A DNA stretch of 56,351 bases, taken from an uncultured Acidobacteriota bacterium. Its GTDB lineage: Bacteria > Acidobacteriota > Thermoanaerobaculia > Gp7-AA8. Made by a program: the position numbers and the translations under genes. The stretch lies in assembly GCA_937870635.1 (NCBI GenBank), contig CALMZP010000132.1, positions 1-56,351 on the forward strand, read 5' to 3'. A model generated the notes under the pieces. The model had not been told where the DNA came from. It did not search any database and saw only the letters and a program-made list of their open reading frames with translations. How positions within the stretch are numbered: position 1 is the stretch's first letter; each line of letters opens with the position of its first letter. Positions 10,022 through 18,830 of this stretch are shown piece by piece.

Positions 10022-10027
10022 TAAGAT
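10022..10027 (+). promoter_or_regulatory. Predicted -10 box of ubiE-thrABC
   Basis: TAAGAT ends nine bases before the ubiE GTG start. With the menF box at 10003-10008 it forms a compact divergent promoter region of about 40 bp. A recognisable -35 is lacking, so this is tentative. Confidence 0.35.
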
Positions 10028-10036
10028 CCTCGACCA

Positions 10037-10747
10037 GTGGTCACAAACAGCCAACAACCTGCGAAGGATCCCGCCCGGATTCGCGAGATGTTCCGCTCCA
10101 TCTCCGGGCGCTACGATCGTGCCAATACCGTCCTGTCGGCGGGCATTCACCACCGCTGGAGAGCGCGCGCCGTGCGGGCGTCGAACGTCCGCAAAGGCGA
10201 TTCAGTCCTCGACTGCGCGACGGGAACCGGCGATCTGGCCATCGCCTTCAGGAAAGCCGTCGGTGATTCCGGACGCGTCGTCGGAACGGATTTCGTCCCG
10301 GAGATGCTCGAGATCGCACGCGTGAAGGCCCCGGGGATCGAATTCGAGGTTGCGGATGTCACGAAACTTCCCTACGCTGAACGCTCATTCGACGTGGCCA
10401 GCATCTCCTTCGGGATCCGGAACGTGAACGATCCCGCCCGTGCGATCGCGGAGATGACGCGCGTCCTGCGTCCCGGTGGCCGGTTGATCGTACTGGAATT
10501 CGGACAGCCCCCCAGCCGCGTTTTCGGCGCGCTGTACGACTGGTATCGAAAGACAGTTCTCCCGCGGGTGGGCGGAGCGATCACAGGCCGCCGCGAAGCG
10601 TACGAATATCTCGAGGCGTCCGCCGGTGTCTTTCCCTGCGGCGAGGACTTCGTACGGCTCATGCGCGAGAACGCATCGTTCTCATCGATCGACGCGACGC
10701 CGCTGACTTGCGGAATCGCCTGGCTATATCGAGGTGTGAAGGCCTGA
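10037..10747 (+). CDS. ubiE: Demethylmenaquinone methyltransferase
   Basis: UbiE/MenG adds the final methyl group to demethylmenaquinone using SAM. Family features are the N-terminal MFRSISGRYDRANTVLSAG, SAM motif I LDCATGTGDLA, TDFVPEMLEIA, and the UbiE signature FGIRNVNDPARAI followed by VLRPGGRLIVLEFGQP. At 236 aa it has the usual length. It starts with GTG 10037. It is divergent from the men operon, which fits a role in menaquinone synthesis, and its stop overlaps the thrA start (TGATG). A second UbiE-like gene lies at 27134-27880. Confidence 0.93.
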   Translation: MVTNSQQPAKDPARIREMFRSISGRYDRANTVLSAGIHHRWRARAVRASNVRKGDSVLDCATGTGDLAIAFRKAVGDSGRVVGTDFVPEMLEIARVKAPGIEFEVADVTKLPYAERSFDVASISFGIRNVNDPARAIAEMTRVLRPGGRLIVLEFGQPPSRVFGALYDWYRKTVLPRVGGAITGRREAYEYLEASAGVFPCGEDFVRLMRENASFSSIDATPLTCGIAWLYRGVKA

Positions 10748-13281
10748 TGGAAAAACCTGACGTCTACAAATTCGGCGGTGTGGCGGTGGGAGATCCCGAA
10801 GCGATCCGGCTTGCTGCCGGACACATCGCGCGCATCGCGCCGAACGTGGCGGTCGTGGTGTCGGCGATGACCGGTATCACCGATCTCCTGCACGAGGTGT
10901 CGCAGGCCGCTCTTCTTGGGAACCGCGAGACCTACGATCGCGCGGCAACGAAATTCGCCGCGCGCCACGAAGAGATCGTCTCGGACCTGATTCGCGGGCG
11001 CCGTGATTCGGACGCGCTTCGCCTGATGATCGGCGCCTCCACGCGCGAGCTCCTGTCGATGGCGGACAGCATCGCCGTCCTTCGCGAGCTCACCCCGCGT
11101 GCGAACGACGCCCTCGTTGCGCGCGGGGAACGCGTGCTCGCTGCGATCTTCACGGCTTTCCTCAATCAGGAGGGCATCAAAACGACCCTCGTCGACGCCA
11201 CCGAAATCGTCATCACCGAACGCCGCCTCGGCAGCGTCTGGCCGAATCTCCAGAAGTGCGAGCGCGCCGCAAAGAAGATCATCGAACCACTCCTCGCGGA
11301 CGGAACCGTCGTGGTCATGCCCGGTTACCTCGGCCGCGGAGCCGATGGCGAAGTGGTCACCCTCGGACGCGGCGGGACCGATTTCTCGGCCGCGATTCTC
11401 GCCCGCTCGATCGGCGCGCGTGGCGTCACTCTCTTCAAAGAGGTCGACGGCCTGATGACTGCCGATCCCCGCAGCGTGCCGTCGGCGAGACTCATCCCCG
11501 AGCTTCACTACCGCGAGGCGGCGGAGCTGGCGTTCTACGGGGCCAAGGTCCTTCACCCGCGGACCATGATTCCTCTCGTCGACCGCAAGATCCCCCTGCG
11601 CGTGCGCAGCACATTTCACGAACAGTTTGCCGGCACGCGGATCGCGGACGACGTCCGACCAGGCGCTTATCCGGTAAAGGCGCTGACGGCGATCCACAAG
11701 CAGGCGCTCATCGCGATCGAAGGCAGCGGCATGATCGGCGTTCCCGGTGTGGCCGGACGCGCGTTCACCGCGCTGGCCCAGGCGGGACATTCGGTCTCGA
11801 TGATCAGCCAGGCGTCGAGCGAAGCGAGCATCTGCTTCGTCCTTCCCGAGTCGGAGGCCGACCACGCCATCGCCGCGCTCGAAGAAGCGTTCGCCGCCGA
11901 GCGCAAGATGAAACTCGTCGATCGCATTCAGGCCGAGAAGAAAGTTGCGCTGGTCGCGGTCGTCGGGCTCGGTATGCGGGGGCGCCCGGGCATCGCGGCG
12001 CGCACGTTCTCCGCGCTCAGCGGCGCCAAGGTCAACATTCTCGCCATCGCTCAGGGTTCCTCGGAGCTCAACATCACCGTCGCGATCACCGAGGGCGAAG
12101 TGAACCGCGCGCTCAACGCGCTTCACCATGAATATCAGCTAGACAAGATCCGCCCCCTCGCCGACACATCCGGGCGCGAATCGAAGCTGACGCTTCTCGG
12201 CTTTGGCCAGATCGGGCGGGCCCTGGCCCGCCAGCTCGTGGCCCAGGAAAAACATCTTCGCCAGGAATCGGGCATCGGCATCAAGGTCATCGCGGTCGCC
12301 GATCGCTCCGGGATCAAGATCGAAGAAAAGGGCTTCTCTTCGGCGTCCATGCAGCGGCTCGCAAAACAGAAAGCGACGGGAGCACGGCTCTTCGACCGCG
12401 ATTCGCCGCTGACACTAGAACAGCTGCAGAAGATGATGCGCGAGGAACTGTGGCTGCTGCCTTCGCACCGGCCGGTCCTCGTCGACCTCACCTCGGAGGA
12501 GACCGCGCCGCTGCTTCAGGAAGCGCTGGAGCAGGGGTTCCACGTCGTCCTGGCGAACAAGAAGCCGCTGGCCGTTCCGCAGATCGCGTTCGATCGGATG
12601 ATGCAGACCGCGCGGGAGCGAGGCTTGTCCGTGCGCTACGAGGCCACCGCCGGCGCCGGCCTTCCCGTTCTCGACACTCTCTCGAAACTCAAGGAGGCGG
12701 GCGACCGCATCGAAACGATCCTCGGCTGTTTCTCGGGCACGCTCGGCTTCATCATGACGGCGCTCGAAGATGGCGTCCCATTCTCCGAGGCCGTGAAGCA
12801 GGCGTGGAAGAACGGCTACACCGAGCCCGATCCGCGCGACGATCTCTCTGGTACCGACGTGGCGCGTAAAGCACTGATCCTGGCGCGGACGCTGGGACGC
12901 CGCGTCGAGCTTGCCGAAATCGATCTCGAGCCTCTGTACGGACCGCAAGTCGATTCCTCCGACCCGGCGACGTTCATATCCAATCTATCGAAGCTCGACC
13001 ATGAGTTCGCCCGCCGCACGGCCGATGCGCGAAAGAGTGGCAACGTCCTCCGCTACGTGGCGAAGATCGGCCGGACGATCCGGGTCGGCGTCCAGGCCGT
13101 TCCGGAAAACTCGCCAATGGGACGCCTCCGCGGTACTGACAACCAGGTTGCCATTTATTCGAAGCGATACCGGACGAACCCGCTGGTGGTGACCGGACCG
13201 GGCGCGGGAGCCGAGGTCACCGCGGCGGGGGTGCTGAACGACATCGTGGCGATCACGATGCAGGAGCGCCGGAAGCGATGA
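10747..13281 (+). CDS. thrA: Bifunctional aspartokinase / homoserine dehydrogenase
   Basis: This 844-aa enzyme catalyses the first and third steps from aspartate to homoserine. The aspartokinase domain (about 1-300) shows KFGGVAVGD, GRGGTDFSAAILA near residue 206, and EVDGLMTADPR; a regulatory region with two ACT-like stretches (VSMISQASSEASICF and VNILAIAQGSSELNI) spans about 310-470. The homoserine dehydrogenase domain (about 480-844) has the nucleotide-binding GFGQIGRAL, ANKKPLA, GAGLPVLDTL, the FSGTLGFI motif and the catalytic region DLSGTDVARKALILAR. The aspartokinase loop reads GGVAV where most enzymes have GGTSV. It starts at ATG 10747, overlapping ubiE. Feedback inhibition through the ACT region is likely but not demonstrable here. 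Confidence 0.95.
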   Translation: MEKPDVYKFGGVAVGDPEAIRLAAGHIARIAPNVAVVVSAMTGITDLLHEVSQAALLGNRETYDRAATKFAARHEEIVSDLIRGRRDSDALRLMIGASTRELLSMADSIAVLRELTPRANDALVARGERVLAAIFTAFLNQEGIKTTLVDATEIVITERRLGSVWPNLQKCERAAKKIIEPLLADGTVVVMPGYLGRGADGEVVTLGRGGTDFSAAILARSIGARGVTLFKEVDGLMTADPRSVPSARLIPELHYREAAELAFYGAKVLHPRTMIPLVDRKIPLRVRSTFHEQFAGTRIADDVRPGAYPVKALTAIHKQALIAIEGSGMIGVPGVAGRAFTALAQAGHSVSMISQASSEASICFVLPESEADHAIAALEEAFAAERKMKLVDRIQAEKKVALVAVVGLGMRGRPGIAARTFSALSGAKVNILAIAQGSSELNITVAITEGEVNRALNALHHEYQLDKIRPLADTSGRESKLTLLGFGQIGRALARQLVAQEKHLRQESGIGIKVIAVADRSGIKIEEKGFSSASMQRLAKQKATGARLFDRDSPLTLEQLQKMMREELWLLPSHRPVLVDLTSEETAPLLQEALEQGFHVVLANKKPLAVPQIAFDRMMQTARERGLSVRYEATAGAGLPVLDTLSKLKEAGDRIETILGCFSGTLGFIMTALEDGVPFSEAVKQAWKNGYTEPDPRDDLSGTDVARKALILARTLGRRVELAEIDLEPLYGPQVDSSDPATFISNLSKLDHEFARRTADARKSGNVLRYVAKIGRTIRVGVQAVPENSPMGRLRGTDNQVAIYSKRYRTNPLVVTGPGAGAEVTAAGVLNDIVAITMQERRKR

Positions 13282-13291
13282 GAGTCACGGA

Positions 13292-14203
13292 GTGAGCAAA
13301 GCGACGGTGTTCGCGCCGGGCTCGATCGGCAATGTCGGCCCCGGCTTCGACGTACTCGGGCTGGCCGTCGAAGGCATCGGCGATCGGGTGACCGTCGAGC
13401 TGACCGACGGCGCCGCGCGTGTGGCAGAGGTGACGGGGCGTGATGCGGAGCTGGTGCCGCGGGATCCGGCGCGCAACGTAGCCTCGATCGCAGCGGCTGC
13501 CTGGCTCCGCAACGCCGGAATCGAGAAGAACGCGATCGTTTCGATCCACAAGGGTCTTCCGCTCGCCGGCGGTATCGGCGGAAGCGCGGCGAGCAGTGTC
13601 GGCGGCGCGCTGGCCGCGTGTCTGGCGGCCGGCGGCGATGACGACCGCAATCGATTGATCGCGGCCGCTCTGGAAGCCGAATCGACGATGGCCGGGCCCC
13701 ATCTCGACAACATCGCTGCGTGCGTGACGGGCGGCCTTGCGCTCTGCCGTTCCGTCGATCCGATCGACATCGTCGGCATTACGGTGCAGGCGCCGTGGTC
13801 GGTCGTCCTTCTCAGTCCTCGTGTGCGAATCGAAACGAAACAATCGCGCGCGATCCTTCCGCGGACGTGGGATAGCGCGCGGTGGATTCAGCAGATGGCC
13901 AACACTTCGGCCCTCCTGCACGCATTCGCCACCGGCGATGCTGAATTGCTGCGGCGCAGCCTCGACGACCGCTATGCCGAGCCGCTGCGCGCACCTCTCA
14001 TCCCGAATTTCTACGAGGTCAAACAGGCTGCACTCGATGCAGGAGCACTCGGGTCCTCGATCAGCGGCGGAGGTCCGACGATCTTCGCGATCGTCGCCGG
14101 CGATGCAGACGCCTGCGCGGCGGCGATGAAGGCTGCGATGAGTGATGTCGGCGCCGACGTTCACATCGCATCCATTGCAAAAAACGGAGCGCGGCACGTA
14201 TGA
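13292..14203 (+). CDS. thrB: Homoserine kinase
   Basis: A GHMP-family kinase phosphorylating homoserine. The N-terminal PGSIGNVGPGFDVLGLA motif, the ATP-binding loop GLPLAGGIGGSAASS and the C-terminal SGGGPTIFAI motif are all present in the right order. Length 303 aa is normal. It begins with GTG 13292, ten bases after the thrA stop, and its end overlaps thrC by four bases (ATGA), so thrA-thrB-thrC are one unit. Confidence 0.95.
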   Translation: MSKATVFAPGSIGNVGPGFDVLGLAVEGIGDRVTVELTDGAARVAEVTGRDAELVPRDPARNVASIAAAAWLRNAGIEKNAIVSIHKGLPLAGGIGGSAASSVGGALAACLAAGGDDDRNRLIAAALEAESTMAGPHLDNIAACVTGGLALCRSVDPIDIVGITVQAPWSVVLLSPRVRIETKQSRAILPRTWDSARWIQQMANTSALLHAFATGDAELLRRSLDDRYAEPLRAPLIPNFYEVKQAALDAGALGSSISGGGPTIFAIVAGDADACAAAMKAAMSDVGADVHIASIAKNGARHV

Positions 14204-15399
14204 ACGAGAAGCTCGTGTGCGCACAATGCGCCGCGTCGTACCCCGTGTCCGTGGTGCGGTACGAATGCGATTGCGGTGGCCTGCTGGCGGTGGAACGAGA
14301 ACCCATCACCGCCGGCCCCGCCATTTTCGATGAGCGCCGCGCCAGCCGCCGAGGCATCGACGCGAGCGGCGTCTGGCGGTTTCGCGAAGGTGTGCTCTTC
14401 ATCGGCAATGACCTGCCGGTGTCGCATCCCGAGGGCGACACGCGACTGTACGAACGGTTCGGTGTCTTCTTCAAACACGAGGGAGAGAACCCGACCGGAT
14501 CGTTCAAAGACCGTGGCATGACGGTGGCGGTGACCCAGGCGGTGCGCCTCGGCGCTCGCGCGGTGGCCTGCGCTTCCACCGGCAACACAAGCGCCTCGCT
14601 CGCCGCATACGCCGCGCAAGCCAATCTCAAGTCCGTCGTATTCATCCCGGCCGGCAAGATCTCCGCGGGGAAGCTCGGCCAGACGCTTGCGTACGGCGCG
14701 ACGTGCCTGGAAGTCCGCGGCGACTTCGACTCCGCCATGCGCCTCGTCCGTGAAGCATCGACGAGCCTCGGCATCTACCTCGTCAATTCGATCAATCCGT
14801 TCCGGATCGAAGGGCAGAAGACGATTGTCTGGGAGCTGTTGCAGGACCTCCGATGGAAGGCACCCGACTGGATCGTCATACCCGCCGGCAACCTCGGAAA
14901 CACCGGCGCGTTCGGCAAGGCGCTGCGCGAAGCCCACGCGGCGGGATGGATCGCCAAGATGCCGCGGCTCGCCGCGATTCAGGCCGCCGGCGCGAATCCG
15001 TTCTACCAGAGCTATCGCCAGCAGTTCGCCTCGCGGTTCCGAGTCGCGGCGGAAACCATCGCCACCGCGATCCGGATCGGCGATCCCGTGAGCCACGACC
15101 GCGCGATCGCCGCGATTCGTCTCACGAACGGCGTCGTGGAGCAGGTCACCGACGACGAGATCCTCGCCGCGAAACGCGAGATCGACGGCGCCGGCATCGG
15201 ATGCGAACCGGCATCGGCGACAACGTGGGCCGGCGTGAAGAAGCTGCGCGCCGCCGGCGTGATGCGCGAAAACGAGACCACGGTCTGCGTGCTGACCGGC
15301 CACATCCTGAAGGATGCGGAAGCGGCGGTGCGGTCGGCGTCAGGCCGCACGATCGCGATCGAGCCGACGCTGGCAGCGGTCGAGAAGGCGCTGGGCTAG
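14200..15399 (+). CDS. thrC: Threonine synthase
   Basis: A PLP-dependent enzyme making threonine from O-phosphohomoserine. The N-terminus has a zinc-ribbon-like Cys pattern (CAQCAA and YECDCGGLL), seen in one threonine synthase class. The PLP lysine lies in ENPTGSFKDRGM; ACASTGNTSASLAAYAA and PAGNLGNTGAFGKAL bind the cofactor phosphate. Length 399 aa is typical. ATG 14200 overlaps the thrB stop. The stop codon TAG merges directly into an R3 repeat, followed by a bidirectional terminator. Confidence 0.95.
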   Translation: MNEKLVCAQCAASYPVSVVRYECDCGGLLAVEREPITAGPAIFDERRASRRGIDASGVWRFREGVLFIGNDLPVSHPEGDTRLYERFGVFFKHEGENPTGSFKDRGMTVAVTQAVRLGARAVACASTGNTSASLAAYAAQANLKSVVFIPAGKISAGKLGQTLAYGATCLEVRGDFDSAMRLVREASTSLGIYLVNSINPFRIEGQKTIVWELLQDLRWKAPDWIVIPAGNLGNTGAFGKALREAHAAGWIAKMPRLAAIQAAGANPFYQSYRQQFASRFRVAAETIATAIRIGDPVSHDRAIAAIRLTNGVVEQVTDDEILAAKREIDGAGIGCEPASATTWAGVKKLRAAGVMRENETTVCVLTGHILKDAEAAVRSASGRTIAIEPTLAAVEKALG

Positions 15400-15563
15400 G
15401 ACCTTGGACCTTGGTTCTTCGAGTTCGTGCGCTGACACCCTGGCCAGCGTTGGCTTCGGGGCGATTCGACCTTCGACCTTCGAAGGCTACCAGCGCAACC
15501 CGTGCGGTTACGTCCCCCAACGTCCAAGGTCCAAGGTTCAAGGTCGAAGGTCGAAGGTCGAAA
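15399..15563. repeat. R3 heptamer inverted repeat (GGACCTT units)
   Basis: Tandem GGACCTT units right at the thrC stop (15399-15422) face inverted AAGGTCC/AAGGTCG units at 15518-15563. The middle carries a second short motif, GATTCGACCTTCGACCTTCG (about 15462-15482), which also occurs in the R3 copy at 25612-25778. No coding potential is evident. Confidence 0.88.
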
Positions 15564-15566
15564 CGA

Positions 15567-15594
15567 AAAAAGGGACGCCGAAACGTCCCTTTTT
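15567..15594. terminator. Bidirectional rho-independent terminator between thrC and the SWIB gene
   Basis: An 11-bp stem (AAAAAGGGACG / CGTCCCTTTTT) with loop CCGAAA has an A-tract on one side and a T-tract on the other. It can therefore terminate both the plus-strand thr operon and the minus-strand SWIB gene. Confidence 0.85.
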
Positions 15595-15619
15595 CGAAAA
15601 TCGCTGTTAGAAGCCCGGT

Positions 15620-15901
15620 TTACGCTTTGAGGTGCTTGTTGACGAGTGCGGTCATCTCGAACATCGAGACCTGCTTCTTGCCGCCGAAAACCTTCTTGAG
15701 GTTGTCGTCGGCGTTGATCATGCGCTTGTTCTGCTGATCCTGCAGGCCGTTGGCCTTGATGTAGTCCCACACCTTCTTCGTCACTTCGCTTCTCGGCATC
15801 GGCTTGCTGCCGATCACCGCGCTGAGATCTGCGCTCGGCGTTACCTCGGCGGCCAGACCTTTTCCGCCGCTCTTGGATCCACTCTTTTTAGCAGTCGCCA
15901 T
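15620..15901 (-). CDS. SWIB/MDM2-domain protein
   Basis: A small basic protein of 93 aa with a lysine/glycine-rich N-terminal tail and a single SWIB domain (about 25-93): MPRSEVTKKVWDYIKANGLQ, then NKRMINADDNLKKVFGGKK and MFEMTALVNKHLK. In eukaryotes this fold mediates chromatin-protein contacts; bacterial stand-alone versions are thought to bind DNA or topoisomerases, but their role is not settled. Two ATGs are possible at 15907 and 15901; the second is preferred because the purine-rich AAAGAGG touches the first and is spaced six bases from the second. Monocistronic. Confidence 0.88.
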   Translation of the reverse strand: MATAKKSGSKSGGKGLAAEVTPSADLSAVIGSKPMPRSEVTKKVWDYIKANGLQDQQNKRMINADDNLKKVFGGKKQVSMFEMTALVNKHLKA

Positions 15902-16026
15902 CGTCATCCTCTTTCGAGTTTTCCGCGGATTCTGCGCCGTTTCTCCCCGTGCGTCAAACCGGAGAGCGGCTCCGGCTGGAATCCGACATGCAATTGCGCG
16001 CGATAAGTGCCTTTAGGAGGAAACGA

Positions 16027-16185
16027 ATGAAGTGGTTCCGACTGATCCCTGTTTTGACTCTCATGGCGGTGTTCTCCACGAGCGTTTTTGCGGCTGAGAT
16101 CGGCGTCCGTGCCGGGCGCTACAACGATGCGGAAGAAGAGTTTGTGGGCGTGGAAGCCACCTTTGGCGACCGTCTCCAGTTCTGA
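16027..16185 (+). CDS. 52-aa secreted peptide, probably a remnant of an outer-membrane beta-barrel protein
   Basis: A very strong ribosome site (TAGGAGG, six bases before ATG 16027) precedes a 52-aa frame. It has a clear signal peptide (MKWFRLIPVLTLMAVFSTSVFA) cut before AAEIG, then a short mature part with GVRAGRYNDAEEEFVGVEA. That mature part resembles the first two strands of small outer-membrane porin-like barrels, which normally run to 150-200 aa. It stops at 16185, only six bases from the end of the convergent methyltransferase gene. It may be a truncated gene that is still expressed, or a genuine small secreted peptide. Family identity is an inference. Confidence 0.5.
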   Translation: MKWFRLIPVLTLMAVFSTSVFAAEIGVRAGRYNDAEEEFVGVEATFGDRLQF

Positions 16186-16191
16186 TCTCGA

Positions 16192-16812
16192 TCAGACCTT
16201 GACGCAGTGGAAGAGCCGCGCCGGCAGAATGTTCAGCGGCTCGAATCCCTGGTGCACCGGGCCGAAGATCTTTTCGAGATCGGCGCGGACGCGCGAGGAG
16301 AACTGATAGACCAGGAATGACCCGCCGGGCCGCAACGCTGCATGCGTGTTGCGCAGCACGGCCTGGCGGTCTTCTTCCTTCATGATGCTGAAGGGGATGC
16401 CGGCGATCGCGCAGTCGGCTTTCTCGAGTCCCAGCTCCCGCAGCGCATCCTGCACGTCCGCAGCAGAACGATGAAGGACGTGGACGCGGGGGTCATTGTG
16501 AAAGCGGTTCTTCATCACGCGCACGAAATCGTCGTTGATCTCGAACACGATCAGTTTCGCATCGGGGCGCATCCGCTTCACGATCTCGCCGCTGATGGTT
16601 CCGACGCCGGGACCGTACTCCACGAAGACTCGAACGTCGTTCCACTTGACGTCGCGAAGCAGCTGCTTGATCAGGAACCTGGAGCTCGGAATCAGCGATC
16701 CGAGCATCTTCGGGTTCTTGAAGAAATTCCGCGCGAAAACCAGCGCCTGACCGTCTGTAGCTGTCGCTTTATCCAAGTGATGTACCCCCGTCCTCTCTAC
16801 TTCAATTTCCAA
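16192..16812 (-). CDS. Class I SAM-dependent methyltransferase, phospholipid N-methyltransferase-like
   Basis: A 206-aa Rossmann methyltransferase. The N-terminal FFKNPKMLGSLIPSSRFL followed by VEYGPGVGTISGEI (SAM motif I) and LIVFEIND (motif II) is the pattern of the rRNA adenine dimethylase-like group that includes bacterial PmtA phospholipid methyltransferases. The motif IV region reads CAIAGIPFSIM, where the rRNA dimethylases have NLPY. The start is uncertain: TTG 16812, or TTG 16776, which has a purine-rich stretch about ten bases upstream. It follows cstA closely on the same strand. Substrate could be phosphatidylethanolamine, but this is a guess from family resemblance. Confidence 0.7.
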   Translation of the reverse strand: MEIEVERTGVHHLDKATATDGQALVFARNFFKNPKMLGSLIPSSRFLIKQLLRDVKWNDVRVFVEYGPGVGTISGEIVKRMRPDAKLIVFEINDDFVRVMKNRFHNDPRVHVLHRSAADVQDALRELGLEKADCAIAGIPFSIMKEEDRQAVLRNTHAALRPGGSFLVYQFSSRVRADLEKIFGPVHQGFEPLNILPARLFHCVKV

Positions 16813-16827
16813 GCCCAGCCGAAAATA

Positions 16828-18516
16828 TCACGCGCTCTCGGCCGGCCGGCGGGTGAAACCGCCCCACCCCACCGCCGCCAGCGCCCGGATGACCAGATAA
16901 ATGGCGAGGACGATCAGCACCGCACAGGAGATCCCGTTGACCATTTCGACACCGGCGCCGCCGCTCCCCGCCGCCTGGAAGTTGGCCACGGTCAGGCGGG
17001 CCAGCGCATACAGCGTCGTCACGAGAACGAAGAGCATCGGGATGAGCGTGAAGGCAATCTTCTGCCGCCGCTGATGCAGCCATACGGTGATGGCCAGAAG
17101 AGTGAGTGCGGCCAGGAGCTGGTTCGATGCTCCGAAGAGCGTCCAGAACTTCACCCATGTGCCCGAAGGAGCGAAGGCAACGAAGTAGACCGGGAGGGCG
17201 ATGGTGACGAGCGTTCCCACCGTTGCGCCGAGGCGGGTGGGCCAGCGAAGCAGCTCCTGCAGGATGTAGCGTCCCAGTCGCGTACAGACGTCCAGCGTGT
17301 CGAAGACGAAGGTCGAGAAGGCCATCGCACCGAAGGTGATCGCGAAGTTCCTGTATTTCTCGCCGATGACGATGGTCATGAAGCTTCCGATTCCATTGCC
17401 GTAGATCGTCCCCGGTTTCAGTCCGGTGAGGTCGCCCTGCGCAACGACCATGACCGTCACCATCGCGATGAGCGCGACGAATCCCTCCGCGAGCATTCCC
17501 CCGTAACCAACGGGCTTGATGTCCGTCTCTCGATCGATCTGCTTCGAGGTCGTGCCGGAGCACACGAGCCCGTGAAAGCCCGAGCACGCACCGCACGCGA
17601 TCGTCACGAACAGGAACGGAAAGAGGAGTCCTGTCATCCCGCCTGCGTCGAACGTCTTGAACGCGGGCTGCTGGATCTCGAAGCGTCCCGAGAAGATTCC
17701 GATGACTCCGAGTGCCAGTGCGAAATAGAGAATGAAGCCGCCGAGGTAGCCGCGTGGCTGGAGAAGGGACCACACCGGCACCATCGACGCGACGCAGCAA
17801 TAGGCAAGGATCAGCAGAGCCCACATCTTGGCGTCGAGAATGAACAGAGTGGACATCTTCGTTCCCAGCCACACGGCGACGAACGTCGCCGGAACGAAGA
17901 TCGCCGTCAGCACCCACAGGGGCGGATCAAGGAACCGCTGCACGAATCCCATCGCCACGGCAATCGCCAGATAGAGGATGCTCGCCGCCGCCACCGCTCC
18001 GCCGGGATGAAATGTCACGCTCGCACCGCCAAGCTCCTCGACTCCCGTGACGAAGCTTCCCGCGGTGATGTCCGCGAAGGCGACGATGACGTAAACGAGG
18101 GCGAGCCACATGAACCCGAGCATCGCCATGCCGGCACGCGCGCCGAGATGCTCGCGCGTGATGTCCGCGATCGAGCGCGCACCGTGTCGCACCGATGCGG
18201 TGAGAGCGAGAAGGTCGTGAACGGCGCCGATCAGCACCACGCCCAGGCCGACCCACAAAAGGCACGGGAGCCATCCGAACGCCTGCACGGCGATGATCGG
18301 ACCGGCGATCGGACCCGCCGCGGCGATGGCGGCAAAGTGCTGCCCGAAAAGATAGAACGGCCGCGTGGGAACGAAGTCGACGCCATCGTTGATCGAACGG
18401 GCCGGCGTCTCGGCGCTGGCGTCCAGCGCCATCTGCCGGGCGATCCACGATCCATACAAACGGTACGCCGCTGCGATCAGGACGAGAAACGCCACCGCGA
18501 TGAGCGTGAGGTTCAC
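16828..18516 (-). CDS. cstA: Carbon starvation protein CstA-family peptide/pyruvate transporter
   Basis: A 562-aa polytopic membrane protein with about 14-16 hydrophobic segments. CstA signatures are YRLYGSWIARQM near the start, DFVPTRPFYLFGQHFAAIA, AGPIAGPIIAVQAFGW, and the cysteine-containing ACSGFHGLVCSGTTSKQI. Family members import peptides or pyruvate during carbon limitation. It is shorter than E. coli CstA (about 700 aa) and is of the compact type. Starts with GTG 18516. Confidence 0.93.
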   Translation of the reverse strand: MNLTLIAVAFLVLIAAAYRLYGSWIARQMALDASAETPARSINDGVDFVPTRPFYLFGQHFAAIAAAGPIAGPIIAVQAFGWLPCLLWVGLGVVLIGAVHDLLALTASVRHGARSIADITREHLGARAGMAMLGFMWLALVYVIVAFADITAGSFVTGVEELGGASVTFHPGGAVAAASILYLAIAVAMGFVQRFLDPPLWVLTAIFVPATFVAVWLGTKMSTLFILDAKMWALLILAYCCVASMVPVWSLLQPRGYLGGFILYFALALGVIGIFSGRFEIQQPAFKTFDAGGMTGLLFPFLFVTIACGACSGFHGLVCSGTTSKQIDRETDIKPVGYGGMLAEGFVALIAMVTVMVVAQGDLTGLKPGTIYGNGIGSFMTIVIGEKYRNFAITFGAMAFSTFVFDTLDVCTRLGRYILQELLRWPTRLGATVGTLVTIALPVYFVAFAPSGTWVKFWTLFGASNQLLAALTLLAITVWLHQRRQKIAFTLIPMLFVLVTTLYALARLTVANFQAAGSGGAGVEMVNGISCAVLIVLAIYLVIRALAAVGWGGFTRRPAESA

Positions 18517-18526
18517 GCGTCAGATT

Positions 18527-18817
18527 CTACGGGGTTACGAGGTCCTGGTACTCCGGATTCCGCTCGATGTACTTCGCGATGAACGAACAGGCCGCGACAA
18601 CCTTCAGTTTCTCGCCGCGTGCGTGCTCCAGACCGGCGCGCGCCAGTTCATTTGCGATACCGCGGCCGGACAGTTCCGGCGGGACGGCCGTGTGGGTAAA
18701 GGTGATGACTCCCGGTTCCAGCTCATACTCGGCGACGGCCATCGCGTCATCGACCGTTGTCTCGAACCGCGATTCCTTCTTGTTGTTCTTCACTTTCACT
18801 TCGGATTTCTCGGCCAT
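18527..18817 (-). CDS. Small GNAT-family acetyltransferase (COG2388 type)
   Basis: A 96-aa protein matching the short GNAT group: RFETTVDDAMAVAEYELEPG, then TAVPPELSGRGIANELA (acetyl-CoA loop) and the terminal VVAACSFIAKYIERNPEY, a motif typical of this family. Substrate unknown. It lies between gluQ and cstA on the same strand, thirteen and ten bases away respectively, so the three are probably co-transcribed. Confidence 0.88.
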   Translation of the reverse strand: MAEKSEVKVKNNKKESRFETTVDDAMAVAEYELEPGVITFTHTAVPPELSGRGIANELARAGLEHARGEKLKVVAACSFIAKYIERNPEYQDLVTP

Positions 18818-18830
18818 GCGATCTCACATT

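Noticed and set aside
10372-12129. 585-codon minus-strand frame opposite ubiE and thrA
   Set aside because: Antisense shadow of well-recognised enzymes.
16342-18582. 746-codon plus-strand frame opposite the methyltransferase and cstA
   Set aside because: Antisense shadow; cstA on the minus strand is unmistakable.
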